Shown here: positions 52,046-64,000 of the stretch, in pieces
How positions within the stretch are numbered: the first letter of the stretch is position 1
Layout: each line of letters begins with the position of its first letter
Origin: Alteromonas pelagimontana
GTDB taxonomy: Bacteria; Pseudomonadota; Gammaproteobacteria; Enterobacterales; Alteromonadaceae
Reading direction: 5' to 3'
NCBI RefSeq assembly: GCF_002499975.2
Contig: NZ_CP052766.1
Span: 1 to 64,000, forward strand
DNA length: 64,000 bases
Made by a program: the position numbers and the translations under genes
The notes under the pieces: generated by a model
The model's database searches: none
Told to the model about the DNA's origin: nothing
What the model saw: the letters and a program-made list of their open reading frames with translations, nothing else

Positions 52046-52077
52046 AAAAATCCGGTGGCCAATGCCCCCGGATTTTT
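52046..52077. terminator. bidirectional terminator between esterase and serS
   Basis: Ten-base stem AAAAATCCGG/CCGGATTTTT with T-runs on both strands. Confidence 0.85.
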
Positions 52078-52096
52078 GTCTCTAACAAGAAGTTGC

Positions 52097-53788
<1,692 letters not shown>

Positions 53789-53792
<4 letters not shown>

Positions 53793-55099
53793 TTCCGTTT
53801 GTTTACACTTTGCTGGTTTAAGCTGTCCAGATAATCGCGCTTGGCTTTTAACGTTTTTTCTAAGCCCCGCTCGCTGGGATGGTAAAGCCGCGTACTCTGA
53901 AGCTCTGGCGGCATGTACACTTCACCCGCCGCAAAGGCATTAGGTTCATCATGGGCGTAACGATAACCTTTTCCATGTCCAAGCTCCTTCATTAAAGCGG
54001 TAGGCGCATTTCTTAAGTGTGCCGGCACCGGATAATCGGGCGCTTCGCGGGCTAACGCTTTGGCCCCATTGAACGCTTTGTATACGGCATTACTTTTCGC
54101 TGCCAAAGCGCAATATACTGCGGCTTGAGCTATCGCTCGTTCGCCTTCAGCCGGGCCCACACGATGGAACGTATCCCATGCTGCAATGCACAGCTGGATG
54201 GCTCGGGGATCAGCGTTTCCAATATCTTCAGATGCTATGGCAAGCAAGCGTCGGGCAACATATAAAGCGTCGCCGCCGCCATTAAGAATTCTGGCGTACC
54301 AATAGAGTGCCGCATCGGGATCAGACCCGCGTACCGATTTATGAAAAGCAGATATTAAATCGTAAAACGCATCACCTTGTTTATCGTAGCTTGCAACTTT
54401 CTCCCCCACTGCCTGCTCAACGTCGGATAGCGAAATGGAGGCACTTTCGGTAAAATCACTCGCAAGTTCCAAATAGGTCAACATCCGCCGACCATCGCCG
54501 CCACACAACCCAATCAATGCGCTTCGAGCGTCGGTGTCCAAAGTAAGGCTACGCTGACCAAGGCCTTTGTGCTCATCATTAAGCGCCTTGTCCAGCAAAT
54601 TATCCAAAGCTATTTCATCAAGCGGCTTTAGCACATAAACGCGAACCCGAGACAGCAACGCGTTGTTTAACTCGAAAGAAGGATTTTCAGTAGTTGCGCC
54701 GATAAAAGTCACTGTTCCAGATTCTACAAAGGGCAAAAACGCATCTTGTTGACTTTTATTAAAGCGGTGCACTTCATCAACAAACAGTAATGTCCGCTGA
54801 TTATATTTCGCTGCTTTTTCAGCTTGATCCATGGCCGCTCGAATGTCCTTTACCCCAGACGTCACAGCAGATAATCGAATGACAGTAGCATGAGTATAGG
54901 TGGCAATAAGTTCCGCCAGGGTGGTTTTCCCCGTACCCGGAGGACCCCATAGCACCATTGAGTGACAATGTCCGGCTTCCAGCATTTTTCTTAATGGTTT
55001 TCCCGCGCCAATGAGATGCTGCTGCCCCACATAATCATCCAGGGTCACGGGCCGCATCTTTGCAGCCAGCGGTGCAAAAGGTTCTTGTTCGCTAAACAT
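53789..55099 (-). CDS. rarA: replication-associated recombination protein A (MgsA/WRNIP1 type)
   Basis: AAA+ ATPase of 436 residues acting at stalled replication forks. Walker A is GPPGTGKTT, Walker B is [15 protein letters not shown], followed by sensor 1 ([12 protein letters not shown]). The C-terminal tetramerisation part includes [11 protein letters not shown]. It overlaps lolA by one base and crcB by four. Confidence 0.97.
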
Positions 55100-55737
55100 T
55101 AACGTTGATCGTCAACCATATAGCTGGCAGGAATTTTTACTTTAAAAAAATCTGCGGGCAGAGAAAAAGCGGTATCGATGTTAGAAAAATCCAGCTCGCT
55201 TTGCTGTTCTTGCGCATCCAGCATAGTAAGTCTCTGCATCGTACCGTCTTTAAAGGTAAGCACGAGCTCGCGGATTTGTCCTTCTCCATCCGCCGGCTTA
55301 ATCAAAAATTGTTCAGGGCGGGTCGACAACTTGTTAATAGTAAATTTATTCCACACCGCATCTTCTGAATTGGTGAGTAAAATAATGGGGTTATCTGCAA
55401 CGGCGGAATCTTGCGAGATAACCGTCACCTGTTCAACAAACGTATCGACGTTCCACACGGCGGCGCCGTCGGCAACGAGCAATGTTTCATCCGGTGTCTG
55501 CGTTTGCCATTTTAGCTTATCAGGTCTTGCCATGGTCAAACTACCTGTTGCCTGATGCACTACTTCACCGGTGCTGTCGGTAACTATTTGTTTAAAATTA
55601 GCCTGATACTGCTGCATATGCGATAACGTTTCTTTCAATGCATCCCTGGCATCTTCATCCGCTGTAGCGCTTACCGCCGGGAGACTGGCGGCAGCAATAA
55701 AACACAACGCACATAATTCATTTATTTGTAAAATCAT
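55099..55737 (-). CDS. lolA: outer-membrane lipoprotein carrier LolA
   Basis: Periplasmic chaperone (212 residues) that takes lipoproteins from LolCDE to LolB. The signal peptide ([16 protein letters not shown]) is followed by the half-barrel fold with [31 protein letters not shown] and [13 protein letters not shown]. It starts two bases after ftsK and overlaps rarA by one base; the ftsK-lolA-rarA-serS order is conserved in gammaproteobacteria. Confidence 0.95.
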   Translation of the reverse strand: MILQINELCALCFIAAASLPAVSATADEDARDALKETLSHMQQYQANFKQIVTDSTGEVVHQATGSLTMARPDKLKWQTQTPDETLLVADGAAVWNVDTFVEQVTVISQDSAVADNPIILLTNSEDAVWNKFTINKLSTRPEQFLIKPADGEGQIRELVLTFKDGTMQRLTMLDAQEQQSELDFSNIDTAFSLPADFFKVKIPASYMVDDQR

Positions 55738-55739
55738 GA

Positions 55740-58250
55740 TTAATCCTTGGGTGGTGGCGGCGCAATAACTTCGCGATTACCATTGTGGCCCGGTGAACTT
55801 ACGACGCCATTTTGTTCCATTTGTTCCACCAGACGCGCTGCGCGATTATAACCAATTCGAAACTTGCGTTGAACACCAGAGACACTGGCTCGACGAGATT
55901 CCGTAACAAAAGCGACCGCTTCATCAAAGAAGGCGTCATATTCCTCATCTCCACCTTCTGGAGCTTCGCCGGGTAATAACACTTCCGCGGAGGCTTCGCC
56001 GTTCAAAATTTCGTCAATATATTCCGGCTTACCTCGCTTCTGCCAGTCCGCCACGACGGCATGAACTTCATGGTCATCGACAAAGGCGCCATGAACGCGG
56101 GTGGGCACCGGGCTACCCGGCGGTAAATACAGCATATCTCCCATACCCAGTAACGCTTCGGCGCCTTGTTGATCAAGGATGGTTCGTGAGTCAATTTTAC
56201 TTGAAACCTGAAACGCGATACGAGTAGGAATATTTGCCTTGATTAGCCCTGTAATAACGTCAACGGAAGGCCGTTGCGTAGCCAGTATCAAATGAATTCC
56301 TGCCGCCCGAGCCTTTTGCGCAATTCGTGCAATAAGCTCCTCGACCTTTTTACCCACAATCATCATCATGTCGGCAAATTCGTCGACCACCACAACAATG
56401 TGTGGCAGCTTATCTAAGTCTGGCGCTTCCGGATCCATACTTTCTTCAGATCGCCACAGAGGATCCTTAATTGGCTCACCATCTGCAATTGCCTGCAGCA
56501 CTTTAGCGTTATAACCTTTAAGATTTCTTACACCTAATGCAGACATTAAGCGGTAGCGTCGTTCCATTTCACCTACGCACCACCGCAGCGCATTGGCGGC
56601 TTCTTTCATGTCAGTAACCACTTCAGCGAGAAGATGAGGGATACCTTCATACACTGACAGCTCAAGCATTTTCGGATCTATCATGATCATGCGCACATCT
56701 TCTGGTGTAGATTTGTACAACAGGCTCAAAATCATGACATTGACGCCTACAGACTTACCCGCGCCAGTCGTACCCGCTACCAGCAAATGCGGCATTTTCG
56801 CTAAATCAACAACCACAGGTTTTCCGCTGATATCCGCACCTAATACCATGGTCAGAGCTGATGGCGCAGACTGGAAAGTGTCGCAGGAAATAACTTCGCT
56901 TAAACGAACCATCTCCCGCTTCTTGTTAGGCAACTCCAGGCCAATTACTGACTTGCCAGGAATTACCTCTACAACCCGGACCGAGATGGCCGACATGGCG
57001 CGAGCTAAATCTTTTGACAGCGTAGTAATTTTGCTGACCTTTACACCTGGCGCCAGATCCAACTCGAACCGCGTAATTACGGGCCCGGGATATACGCCAA
57101 CAACCGTCGCTTCAATATTGAAGTCAGCCAATTTTTCTTCTACCAGGCGCGACACCATATCCAGCTCTTCCTGCGAAATAGGATTTTCATGCTTATCTGC
57201 ACGTTCAAGAAGATCAAAAGACGGCATTGGGCCGACGGAATCGTCCCCTCCCCCACCTTCTCCTGAAGATATTTTTGCGGGTTTAGCGGTAGGTGACGCC
57301 GACTTAGGCGAGCTTGGAGATGGTGTTGAAGCAGCCGTTCCGTTTACTTTTTGCTTTAGTCCGGATATGGAAAAGCGGGACTTTTTCTCTTCCGGTTCAG
57401 GCTCAGGCTCAGCGCTTTCATCAATGTGAAAAGGAGGTTCGTCATCTGCGGTAAACACTTCATCAGGAATGCCAAAAGACGGCTCACTTCGTTCAATCGC
57501 AGCAGATTTACCACGTCGATGGTTGCTATTTTCCGCTGGTGGCTCAGCACGCATACTGGTGATATCAATTTCATCAGACGTTTCACTTTCCTGTTCGGTT
57601 CGGTTGAAAGGCAACGCGAGCCGAGGCATTTCTAAACCCAGTAGCTGCTGCGGTAGCGCCACGGCTTTACGACCAGTCCACAGCGTTATATTGCCCATCC
57701 AGTCAATGATAGTAAGCCAGCTGATTCCAGTAAGAAGAGTAAAACCGGTACAGAAAAAGCAAAGCAGCAGCAGGATAGTTCCTGCCGTATTAAAATAAGG
57801 AATAAGCGCCGAGCTGATGATATCGCCGACAAAACCGCCAGCTGAAAAATTAAACAGATCGTTAAAATTCACACTGGCTATACCGGTAGCACCTAAGGCC
57901 AGTAGCAGCCCGCCGATAAGCCTGAGCCCTATGGTCAGATAATCAAACTCTTCAATATTTTTAATATGCTGGAAACTGAACCAGCCGATAAACGCACAAC
58001 AAAATGGCAGTAAATAGGCTAGATAACCAAAGCTAAACAGCAACAGGTCGGCTACCCACGCTCCAGTAGCTCCAACCCAATTATGAACGTCCAGCTGCAG
58101 ACCTGCCTGACTCCATCCCGGATCGCCTGGATGAAATGAAGCAAGCGCAAATAAAAGAAAAAAAGCAAATACGCAGGCCACTATCATGCCTGCTTCCAGC
58201 AATCGCTGAACCCCAGAAAGTCGCGCCATAACCCTAATATTACTATTCAT
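55740..58250 (-). CDS. ftsK: DNA translocase FtsK
   Basis: Septal DNA pump (836 residues) that clears chromosome ends at division and activates XerCD at dif. Four to five N-terminal membrane helices (to about residue 190), a Pro/Ser/Glu linker, the RecA-like motor with Walker [13 protein letters not shown] and [11 protein letters not shown], and the DNA-reading gamma winged helix at the C-terminus ([18 protein letters not shown]). The linker is short compared with E. coli. The second Met ([14 protein letters not shown]) is an alternative start. Confidence 0.96.
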   Translation of the reverse strand: MNSNIRVMARLSGVQRLLEAGMIVACVFAFFLLFALASFHPGDPGWSQAGLQLDVHNWVGATGAWVADLLLFSFGYLAYLLPFCCAFIGWFSFQHIKNIEEFDYLTIGLRLIGGLLLALGATGIASVNFNDLFNFSAGGFVGDIISSALIPYFNTAGTILLLLCFFCTGFTLLTGISWLTIIDWMGNITLWTGRKAVALPQQLLGLEMPRLALPFNRTEQESETSDEIDITSMRAEPPAENSNHRRGKSAAIERSEPSFGIPDEVFTADDEPPFHIDESAEPEPEPEEKKSRFSISGLKQKVNGTAASTPSPSSPKSASPTAKPAKISSGEGGGGDDSVGPMPSFDLLERADKHENPISQEELDMVSRLVEEKLADFNIEATVVGVYPGPVITRFELDLAPGVKVSKITTLSKDLARAMSAISVRVVEVIPGKSVIGLELPNKKREMVRLSEVISCDTFQSAPSALTMVLGADISGKPVVVDLAKMPHLLVAGTTGAGKSVGVNVMILSLLYKSTPEDVRMIMIDPKMLELSVYEGIPHLLAEVVTDMKEAANALRWCVGEMERRYRLMSALGVRNLKGYNAKVLQAIADGEPIKDPLWRSEESMDPEAPDLDKLPHIVVVVDEFADMMMIVGKKVEELIARIAQKARAAGIHLILATQRPSVDVITGLIKANIPTRIAFQVSSKIDSRTILDQQGAEALLGMGDMLYLPPGSPVPTRVHGAFVDDHEVHAVVADWQKRGKPEYIDEILNGEASAEVLLPGEAPEGGDEEYDAFFDEAVAFVTESRRASVSGVQRKFRIGYNRAARLVEQMEQNGVVSSPGHNGNREVIAPPPPKD

Positions 58251-58419
58251 GAATACCGCTTATCTGCATAACCTATCACCAAAAACTAAAGTCAGCTTTA
58301 ATCCAGCCTCTGCTGGTATGGAAGAAAAGGCGGCATTACCTTTTTTAATGGATAAAGCCTACCATAAAGCGCTGCGCTAAACCTATTGTTAAACCACGAC
58401 AACTACCGTTTAATCGCGA

Positions 58420-58905
58420 CTATTTCAGGTTGATTTTAAGTGCTGTGGTGCTTTTTACTTCTTCCATCACCACATATGTACGAGATTCGCTCACACCAGG
58501 TAGGCGTAACAGCGTATCGCCCAATAATCGACGGTAACTGGACATATCTGCTACGCGGGTTTTGAGCAGAAAATCAAAATCCCCTGAAACCAGATGACAC
58601 TCTTGAATATCTTCGTGTTTCAGTACAGCAGCAGAAAATTCTGCGAAAATATCAACAGACGTCTTTGTTAATGTAATTTCAACAAACACCAACATTGCTG
58701 CCCCCAAAAGATTAGGGTCTACCACTGCATGGTAACCGATAATATACCCTTGATTCTCTAAACGCTTTACTCTTTCTAAACAAGGGCTTGGACTAAGACC
58801 CACATTCTTTGCCAATTCAACATTGGAAATGCGTCCATCCCGCTGCAATTCCGTCAGAATATTGCGGTCGATTCTGTCCAAGTGCTTAGGCGTTTTAACT
58901 AACAT
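58420..58905 (-). CDS. lrp: leucine-responsive regulatory protein Lrp
   Basis: AsnC/Lrp regulator of 161 residues. The HTH is ILTELQRDGRISNVELAKNVGLS; the RAM ligand domain includes VFVEITLTKT and CHLVSGDFDFLLKTRV. ATG 58905 gives the standard start (MLVKTPKHLDRIDRN). It is divergent from ald, which Lrp-type proteins often activate in response to alanine or leucine. Confidence 0.95.
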   Translation of the reverse strand: MLVKTPKHLDRIDRNILTELQRDGRISNVELAKNVGLSPSPCLERVKRLENQGYIIGYHAVVDPNLLGAAMLVFVEITLTKTSVDIFAEFSAAVLKHEDIQECHLVSGDFDFLLKTRVADMSSYRRLLGDTLLRLPGVSESRTYVVMEEVKSTTALKINLK

Positions 58906-59036
58906 ATAAAATACCGGATATTTGCCATACAGCAAAATATAACACGGCTTTACATGCTTTTTCAGCACATACTTTTTTCGCGAGTTGAGTATACTGCGCT
59001 CCTTCCCTACAACCCCGCAACGTAAAGAGGGTAATT

Positions 59037-60164
59037 ATGTTAGTTGGTGTTCCAAAAGAAATAAAAAATCATGAATATCGTGTTGGGTTGACGCCCGCAG
59101 CAGTAAAAGAATTTGTGACTCACGGCCATCAGGTCATGGTGCAAACCCGGGCTGGCGAAGCAATTGGGTTCTCTGATGAAATGTATTCTGCTGCCGGCGC
59201 GACTATTTCGCAAACAGCAGAGCAAATCTTTGCTGAGGCTGAAATGATCGTTAAAGTAAAGGAGCCCCAGCCAAACGAATGTAAAATGCTGCGTCAAGGA
59301 CAGACGCTGTATACGTACCTTCATCTTGCGCCTGATCCTGAGCAGACAAAGCTGCTGGTTGAGTCCGGTGCTACCTGTATTGCCTATGAAACAGTCACTG
59401 ATGACAGAGGTGGATTACCTCTGCTTGCGCCTATGAGTGAAGTGGCGGGACGGATGTCAGTGCAAGCCGGCGCCCATTATCTGGAAAAAGCTCACGGCGG
59501 AAGTGGTACATTGCTTGGTGGTGTACCAGGCGTGGCTCCAGGTAAAGTGCTGATTATCGGTGGTGGTGTAGTAGGTACTCAAGCGGCTAAAATGGCGCTG
59601 GGTTTGGGTGCTGATGTAACCATTTTAGACCGTTCACTGCCGCGCTTACGCCAACTTGATGATATTTTTAATGGTCAAGTTAAAACTGTTTTTTCCACTG
59701 TTGACGCTATTGAAACCTATTCTTCTAAAGCCGATTTAGTAATAGGGGCGGTATTGATCCCGGGTGCCGCTGCACCGAAATTGCTGAACGCAGAACACAT
59801 TAAAGCCATGAAACCAGGATCGGTGTTGGTTGATGTCGCCATAGATCAAGGTGGATGTTTTGCGACATCGAAAGCAACCACTCATCAAGATCCAATTTAC
59901 ATTATTGATGATGTAGTACACTACTGCGTTGCTAATATGCCTGGCGGCGTAGCTAGAACGTCTACCATGGCATTAAATAATGCGACGCTGCCTTTCGGCT
60001 TGGCTTTGGCCAATAAAGGTCCTGCAAAAGCTATGTTAGAAGACAAGCATCTGCTAAATGGACTAAATGTTCATCAGGGCAAAGTTACCTATAAAGCAGT
60101 GGTCGATGCCTTGGGAGAAGAACTTGGATTGACTTATACCCCAGCTGCAGAAGCTTTACAGTAA
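59037..60164 (+). CDS. ald: alanine dehydrogenase
   Basis: NAD-dependent oxidative deamination of L-alanine to pyruvate and ammonium, 375 residues. It opens MLVGVPKEIKNHEYRVGLTP; the catalytic Lys (KVKEPQ) and His (YTYLHLAPD) and the Rossmann motif IIGGGVVGTQAAKMALGLGA are present. The strong AAAGAGG ribosome site supports the start. It is divergent from lrp, and a strong terminator follows. Confidence 0.97.
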   Translation: MLVGVPKEIKNHEYRVGLTPAAVKEFVTHGHQVMVQTRAGEAIGFSDEMYSAAGATISQTAEQIFAEAEMIVKVKEPQPNECKMLRQGQTLYTYLHLAPDPEQTKLLVESGATCIAYETVTDDRGGLPLLAPMSEVAGRMSVQAGAHYLEKAHGGSGTLLGGVPGVAPGKVLIIGGGVVGTQAAKMALGLGADVTILDRSLPRLRQLDDIFNGQVKTVFSTVDAIETYSSKADLVIGAVLIPGAAAPKLLNAEHIKAMKPGSVLVDVAIDQGGCFATSKATTHQDPIYIIDDVVHYCVANMPGGVARTSTMALNNATLPFGLALANKGPAKAMLEDKHLLNGLNVHQGKVTYKAVVDALGEELGLTYTPAAEALQ

Positions 60165-60193
60165 CCACACCCGGCTTTTTCTCAAGCGAAGCT

Positions 60194-60224
60194 GCAAAAG
60201 CCCTGCTCATTGCCGGGCTTTTGC
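60194..60224 (+). terminator. terminator after ald
   Basis: Ten-base perfect stem GCAAAAGCCC/GGGCTTTTGC with an 11-base loop. Confidence 0.75.
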
Positions 60225-60283
60225 ATTCATAGTGTTTATACCGCCACCTGGTTCTACGACTGGGGTAATAGAAATTTACTCTC

Positions 60284-61006
60284 CTAGCTTACGGCTAATA
60301 AACTCTGATTGATGTCATCTAATACCGCAACAGGATCGGGTGCAAGAGTTACAGGTCTGCCAATAACCAGATAACTTGCGCCTACATTCATCGCGTCAAC
60401 GGGTGTCATGACGCGTTTTTGATCGCCGATCTCAGCCCCTGCCGGCCTTATACCGGGTGTTACGAGCAAGAAAGGTTCTGGCATGTCGAGACGCAACATT
60501 TCCGCTTCTTTGGCTGAGCAAACTACCCCGTCCAGGCCACAGCTACGGGTTAGAGCAGCAAGATTTTTCACTTGTTGTTCAGCGGTAGTATCAGGCACTA
60601 TGTCATTTAATTGAACATCATCCATACTGGTTAGTACGGTGACAGCGATTAACTTAGTCTGCGGATGGCTACTTTGGGCAATGGCTGCCTTAGCGGCCTT
60701 CATCATTTCAGCCCCTCCGGAGGCGTGAACGTTTACCATCCACACACCTAATTCGGCGGCTGCTTTACAAGCTTTAGCCACAGTGTTGGGAATATCATGA
60801 AACTTCAAATCTAAAAAAATATCGAAGCCTCTTTCAATCAGACGCTTAACGAATTCGGGCCCGAAAAGCGTGAACATCTCTTTGCCGACTTTTAGTTTGC
60901 ATTGTGAAGGCGTAAGCTTGTCGACAAAGGCCAGCGCTTTATTTGCATCATCATAATCCAGCGCAATAATGACAAGGGGATCGTGCATATTTCTGTTATT
61001 CTCCAT
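60284..61006 (-). CDS. pyrF: orotidine 5'-phosphate decarboxylase
   Basis: Last step of UMP synthesis. About 240 residues; the catalytic DxKxxD is in [14 protein letters not shown], with [22 protein letters not shown] and YLVIGRPVT following. ATG 61006 overlaps the lapB stop and has an AAAGG site; ATG 60988 ([14 protein letters not shown]) is a second possibility. The lapA-lapB-pyrF order matches E. coli. Confidence 0.96.
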   Translation of the reverse strand: MENNRNMHDPLVIIALDYDDANKALAFVDKLTPSQCKLKVGKEMFTLFGPEFVKRLIERGFDIFLDLKFHDIPNTVAKACKAAAELGVWMVNVHASGGAEMMKAAKAAIAQSSHPQTKLIAVTVLTSMDDVQLNDIVPDTTAEQQVKNLAALTRSCGLDGVVCSAKEAEMLRLDMPEPFLLVTPGIRPAGAEIGDQKRVMTPVDAMNVGASYLVIGRPVTLAPDPVAVLDDINQSLLAVS

Positions 61007-62165
61007 CAAGGCCTTTAATTGGTTTTACAATTCCCCACTTTTTACAGGAAGGGCATAACCAGTAGAGTTTGCGTCCCGAAAAACCGCAACTTTGACAACG
61101 GTATTTGGGGCGTTGCGCGATTTGGTTTTCCACCAGTTCTTTAAGCAGTTTCAGGCTGGCTGTTGAGGCTTCATCTTCTACCTGATTGATATATAACCCC
61201 ACCAGTGTTTTGAAGCCTTTCATAGTCGGACGTTTACGTAGTTGATCAAGTAGATAGTCGGCGGCCTGCCCGACATCTCCTTTGGCTACCAAAATGTCCA
61301 CCATTGCGAGATAAGAAGTTGCACATTCCTGCCAGTGCCCCTGCAGTTCTTTGGCAAACGCATCCCAGTTACCGGTTTCTTCAGCAATGCGTTCAAGTGA
61401 AGGAACCGCTTCGCTAAACCAGCTGATATCACGTTCTGCGACTTGTAAAAAATACGCGCTGGCATCATGATAGCGCTTTTCGTCTAATGCGATTTTTCCC
61501 AACATCAACCATGGTCTGACTGCATGCTCATCGGCATTGACTGCTTTTTGCAGTAGGGTAAGAGCCTGTCCCTGCTCATTTCTGTTAATTTCAACTTGAG
61601 CTTGTTCACAATAAAAATGGGCCAGCCGTTCACTTACATCATCATTGTCACCGTGGCACTCAACCATTCGCTCGGCTAACTCAATGGCTCTGTCCCACTC
61701 TTTTGTGGTTTGGTAAATGCTGAATAGTTGCTGTTGAGCAACCAGATAATGTTTGTCGCTGTTTAAAAGCTGTAAAAACGCGTTTTCTGCCCGTTCCAGA
61801 AAACCGGCCTGCGTATAATCTTTGCCTAGTTCGCGTAATGCATTTTCGCGCTGGGAAGGTTGTATTTCGTCACGACTAACCAGGTTCTGATGAACACGAA
61901 TGGCTCTATCAATTTCTCCTCTGTGCCGAAAAAAATTACCCATGGCAATATGCGTTTCCACGGTATCGGTATTAAGGTTGATCATTTTGATAAGCGTATC
62001 CACTGCTTTATCAGGTTGATCGGACAGAAGGAAGTTTAAGCCTTTGTAGTAATGGCGGGACAATATACTGGATTGTTTCCTTTGCGCCTGCCGAACGCTG
62101 TTACGGCCCATGATCCAGCCATACCCAGCAGCAACTGGCAGAAGTAAGAATAACAATTCCAGCAT
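60996..62165 (-). CDS. lapB: lipopolysaccharide assembly protein LapB (YciM)
   Basis: Inner-membrane-anchored TPR protein (389 residues) that links LpxC turnover by FtsH to lipopolysaccharide export. N-terminal helix ([19 protein letters not shown]), TPR repeats from about residue 35 to 350, and a rubredoxin-like zinc site at the end ([14 protein letters not shown]), all of which E. coli LapB needs. It starts one base after lapA. Confidence 0.96.
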   Translation of the reverse strand: MLELLFLLLPVAAGYGWIMGRNSVRQAQRKQSSILSRHYYKGLNFLLSDQPDKAVDTLIKMINLNTDTVETHIAMGNFFRHRGEIDRAIRVHQNLVSRDEIQPSQRENALRELGKDYTQAGFLERAENAFLQLLNSDKHYLVAQQQLFSIYQTTKEWDRAIELAERMVECHGDNDDVSERLAHFYCEQAQVEINRNEQGQALTLLQKAVNADEHAVRPWLMLGKIALDEKRYHDASAYFLQVAERDISWFSEAVPSLERIAEETGNWDAFAKELQGHWQECATSYLAMVDILVAKGDVGQAADYLLDQLRKRPTMKGFKTLVGLYINQVEDEASTASLKLLKELVENQIAQRPKYRCQSCGFSGRKLYWLCPSCKKWGIVKPIKGLDGE

Positions 62166-62166
62166 A

Positions 62167-62424
62167 TTATTGCTCTTTCGTCGCTTTTCTTAATTTGGCA
62201 CGAGCAGCAACTAGCTGAACACGCAAACTCAGCCAGCTTACTAACATAATTAATACACCGATGATCACACCGATAGATAACGATACCGCAATCAATGTAG
62301 ATACACGAATTTCAGCTTGAGCAATTAAATAATTAACTGAAACAAATGCTTCGTTCTGCGAACCGATAGCAAACGCCATCGCCAGCAAAAATACAATTAT
62401 CAGTAACGAAATTATTCCTTTCAA
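62167..62424 (-). CDS. lapA: lipopolysaccharide assembly protein LapA (DUF1049)
   Basis: 85 residues with two membrane helices (IISLLIIVFLLAMAFAIGSQ and IAVSLSIGVIIGVLIMLVSW) and a basic tail. It works with LapB. In E. coli it lies directly after ihfB; here some 830 bases without a gene separate the two. Confidence 0.92.
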   Translation of the reverse strand: MKGIISLLIIVFLLAMAFAIGSQNEAFVSVNYLIAQAEIRVSTLIAVSLSIGVIIGVLIMLVSWLSLRVQLVAARAKLRKATKEQ

Positions 62425-63253
62425 TACAAAAGCCTTTGTACACTTACTTAGTTATCAGCATAACAAATCGAATGGCAACATAACATCAATATATAGCATA
62501 ATCCCCGTCATCGTAGAGCAGCAATAACAGATATCTATATAGTACCGCAACCAGTATGCTTGAGTAATTGAATGTGATGTAACTGTAGATGCTCCCACAC
62601 AACTCAGCAGTACCATACTTTACGTTGCGATAATTCGAAAGAGCACCACCATAGTGTCGCTGCTCAGCGTTTTCATTCAAGCGCCACAATTAGGAAGTTT
62701 TCTATTGTCGCTGGATGATCATTTGTCACTGCGGAGTGGTAACTCAGCTGCAATAATAAAAGCGGAAAGCTCGCGAAGTTTCAAGTTTTGAACTTGGCCA
62801 GAGTAGACCTGTTTTGCCCAAGTCGTGAGGCACGAGCTAGACAAAATATTGTAAGCGATGTAAAAGGGTCTACGTCTGACGTTAGGCGGTGTTCCATTCG
62901 CGGAGAAGGAGCTTCCTATCCATAGCGAAAAGCTAATATTGTTTATTGAGAAAAAGCGAGAATGGAGGGTTTTGGCTTGCCGTTACGATAACGCCGAACT
63001 CTGAGACGCCACTTGAGCCGCTACGTGAGATAAAACGTAGAGCAAATTAAAATATTCTTTTTAGACTTCTGGATTCTATGGGTTCCATTTTTGAGACTCA
63101 CTACCGAGCATGGATGAGGCTGATGAGATAAAGTATAGAAAGGGATATTCTTTATTAGCTTAAAGATTTACCTTATTTACAACGACCATCGAACGTCGTT
63201 TAAAAAACCGGGGCATTACTAACAAAAAAGGCCGTATTAACGGCCTTTTGATA
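62425..63253. other. gene-free stretch between ihfB and lapA
   Basis: About 830 bases. No convincing frame; a 67-codon minus-strand frame at 62486-62689 has no ribosome site and no family. A lone GTTAGGC (62881-62887) recalls an integron attC core, but no partner site is present. The terminator of ihfB occupies the right end. It is otherwise unexplained. Confidence 0.5.
63224..63249 (-). terminator. terminator of ihfB
   Basis: Ten-base stem AAAAGGCCGT/ACGGCCTTTT with loop ATTA and a T-run on the minus strand. It ends the rpsA-ihfB transcript. Confidence 0.85.
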
Positions 63254-63541
63254 TTATTGAATTGCAGCGTCAACACGCTCTCGCAGTTCTTTTCCCGGTT
63301 TAAAGTGAGGGACATATTTGCCGTCTAACTTTACAGTTTCCCCGGTCTTAGGATTACGCCCGACCCGAGGAGCCCGGTAATGGAGAGAAAAACTGCCAAA
63401 TCCTCGAATTTCAATTCGCTCGCCCTTTTGCAGGGTTTGCGCCATCTGCTCGAGAATTTCTTTAATCGCCATCTCGATTTCCTTCGCAGGAATGTGTCGA
63501 GCCTGATCCGCGAGCCGCTCAATTAGTTCCGACTTGGTCAT
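63254..63541 (-). CDS. ihfB: integration host factor subunit beta
   Basis: 95 residues, DNA-bending nucleoid protein that pairs with IhfA. It starts [13 protein letters not shown], and the beta-arm segment [22 protein letters not shown] includes the intercalating Pro. It lies 78 bases after rpsA, the usual order. Confidence 0.97.
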   Translation of the reverse strand: MTKSELIERLADQARHIPAKEIEMAIKEILEQMAQTLQKGERIEIRGFGSFSLHYRAPRVGRNPKTGETVKLDGKYVPHFKPGKELRERVDAAIQ

Positions 63542-63619
63542 AGTAACCTCTTTGTCAAAATTTAATCCAGTCAGCTACCGCGAGACAGGTGTACCTATGG
63601 TACACCTGCATCAACTGCT

Positions 63620-64000
63620 TTATTCGCCTTTAGCCGCTTTGAAAGCTTCCGCCATCGCACTACCGAAACCAGAATCATCGTGCTGGTTTACTTTCTCGAT
63701 TGCGTCTTTCTCGTCAGCCTGATCTTTCGCTTTAACAGACAGGTTAACAGTACGGTTCTTACGATCAACACCCATGAACTTGGCTTCAATGCTGTCACCA
63801 ACATTTGCTACTTCAGAAGCATCTTCAATACGTTCACGTGCTAAATCAGCAACGCGAATGTATCCGTCAACTTCTTCAGACAGGTTCACAGTAACGCCTT
63901 TCGCGTCAACAGCGGTAACTGTACCAACAACGATAGCACCTTTCTTGTTGTCTGTCAGATACTTATTGAATGGGTCTTCCTCAATTTGCTTAACGCCAAG
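63620..64000 (-). CDS. rpsA: 30S ribosomal protein S1, C-terminal part (5' end outside the window)
   Basis: The frame is open from the window edge ([15 protein letters not shown]) to a stop at 63620, covering the end of one S1 motif domain and the last S1 repeat ([37 protein letters not shown]). The protein binds mRNA and helps start translation. At least 126 codons are present; the first part lies beyond the window. Confidence 0.96.
   Translation of the reverse strand, partial: LGVKQIEEDPFNKYLTDNKKGAIVVGTVTAVDAKGVTVNLSEEVDGYIRVADLARERIEDASEVANVGDSIEAKFMGVDRKNRTVNLSVKAKDQADEKDAIEKVNQHDDSGFGSAMAEAFKAAKGE

Noticed and set aside
62881..62887. GTTAGGC resembling an integron attC core
   Set aside because: No inverse core or attC-like fold nearby and no integrase or cassette genes.

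Overview
The window reads as chromosomal DNA of a marine gammaproteobacterium of the Alteromonadales, probably Alteromonas or a close relative. This rests on gene content and order and on my recognition of protein families; no database search was possible. Supporting signs are a cbb3 oxidase operon followed by fnr-uspE-ttcA, the uvrY-uvrC-pgsA-tRNA(Gly-Cys-Leu) order shared with E. coli, rpsA-ihfB-lapA-lapB-pyrF, lrp/ald divergent next to ftsK-lolA-rarA-crcB-serS, and an ovothiol (ovoA-ovoB) pair.

Layout. 1-3.5 kb: a KefB/KefC-type cation/proton antiporter, then two overlapping bacterioferritin genes whose subunits have complementary active sites. 3.5-15 kb: ccoNOQP, fixH, a CcoI-type copper ATPase whose N-terminus holds nine copies of a 15-bp tandem repeat, ccoS, a SafE-like protein, fnr, uspE, ttcA and rssA. 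FNR-like boxes precede ccoN and uspE. 14.9-25.8 kb: mostly single metabolic and envelope genes (DUF2987, Bax-like glucosaminidase, membrane protein, LysE exporter, cobB, sseA, CocE hydrolase, acyltransferase, HPP protein, LysR regulator). 26-30.3 kb: a decaying cassette, with a chemoreceptor carrying a premature stop, a complete IS982-type element with target duplication, a porin-like gene and a frameshifted PstS-like gene. 30.5-35 kb: an RND efflux pump and its adaptor. 35.1-37.5 kb: a complete IS66-type element with a twice-frameshifted tnpC. 37.5-41.1 kb: gene-poor and eroded, with a GlyGly-CTERM peptidyl-prolyl isomerase, a DUF421 protein and its frameshifted partner, between 18-bp inverted repeats. 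41.1-44.9 kb: the tRNA operon with tRNA-Gly-derived remnants in its leader, then pgsA, uvrC and uvrY. 45.1-48.3 kb: ovothiol genes. 48.6-52 kb: tRNA-Ser, a YccA/BI-1 protein, tusDCBE and an esterase. 52-64 kb: core housekeeping genes, ending in the 3' part of rpsA.

How the genes work together: the 3.6-12.7 kb block is one microaerobic respiration module (oxidase, copper delivery, assembly factors, oxygen sensor FNR and a stress protein it probably controls). tusDCBE and ttcA both serve tRNA thiolation. ovoA and ovoB together should make the ovothiol precursor.

I did not find a convincing new multi-gene system. The signals most worth following are the tRNA-Gly-derived repeats with apparently compensating hairpins (41.4-41.6 kb), the recurrent in-frame 15-bp tandem repeats in three unrelated genes, the split-function bacterioferritin pair, and the cluster of lesions at 26-30 kb.
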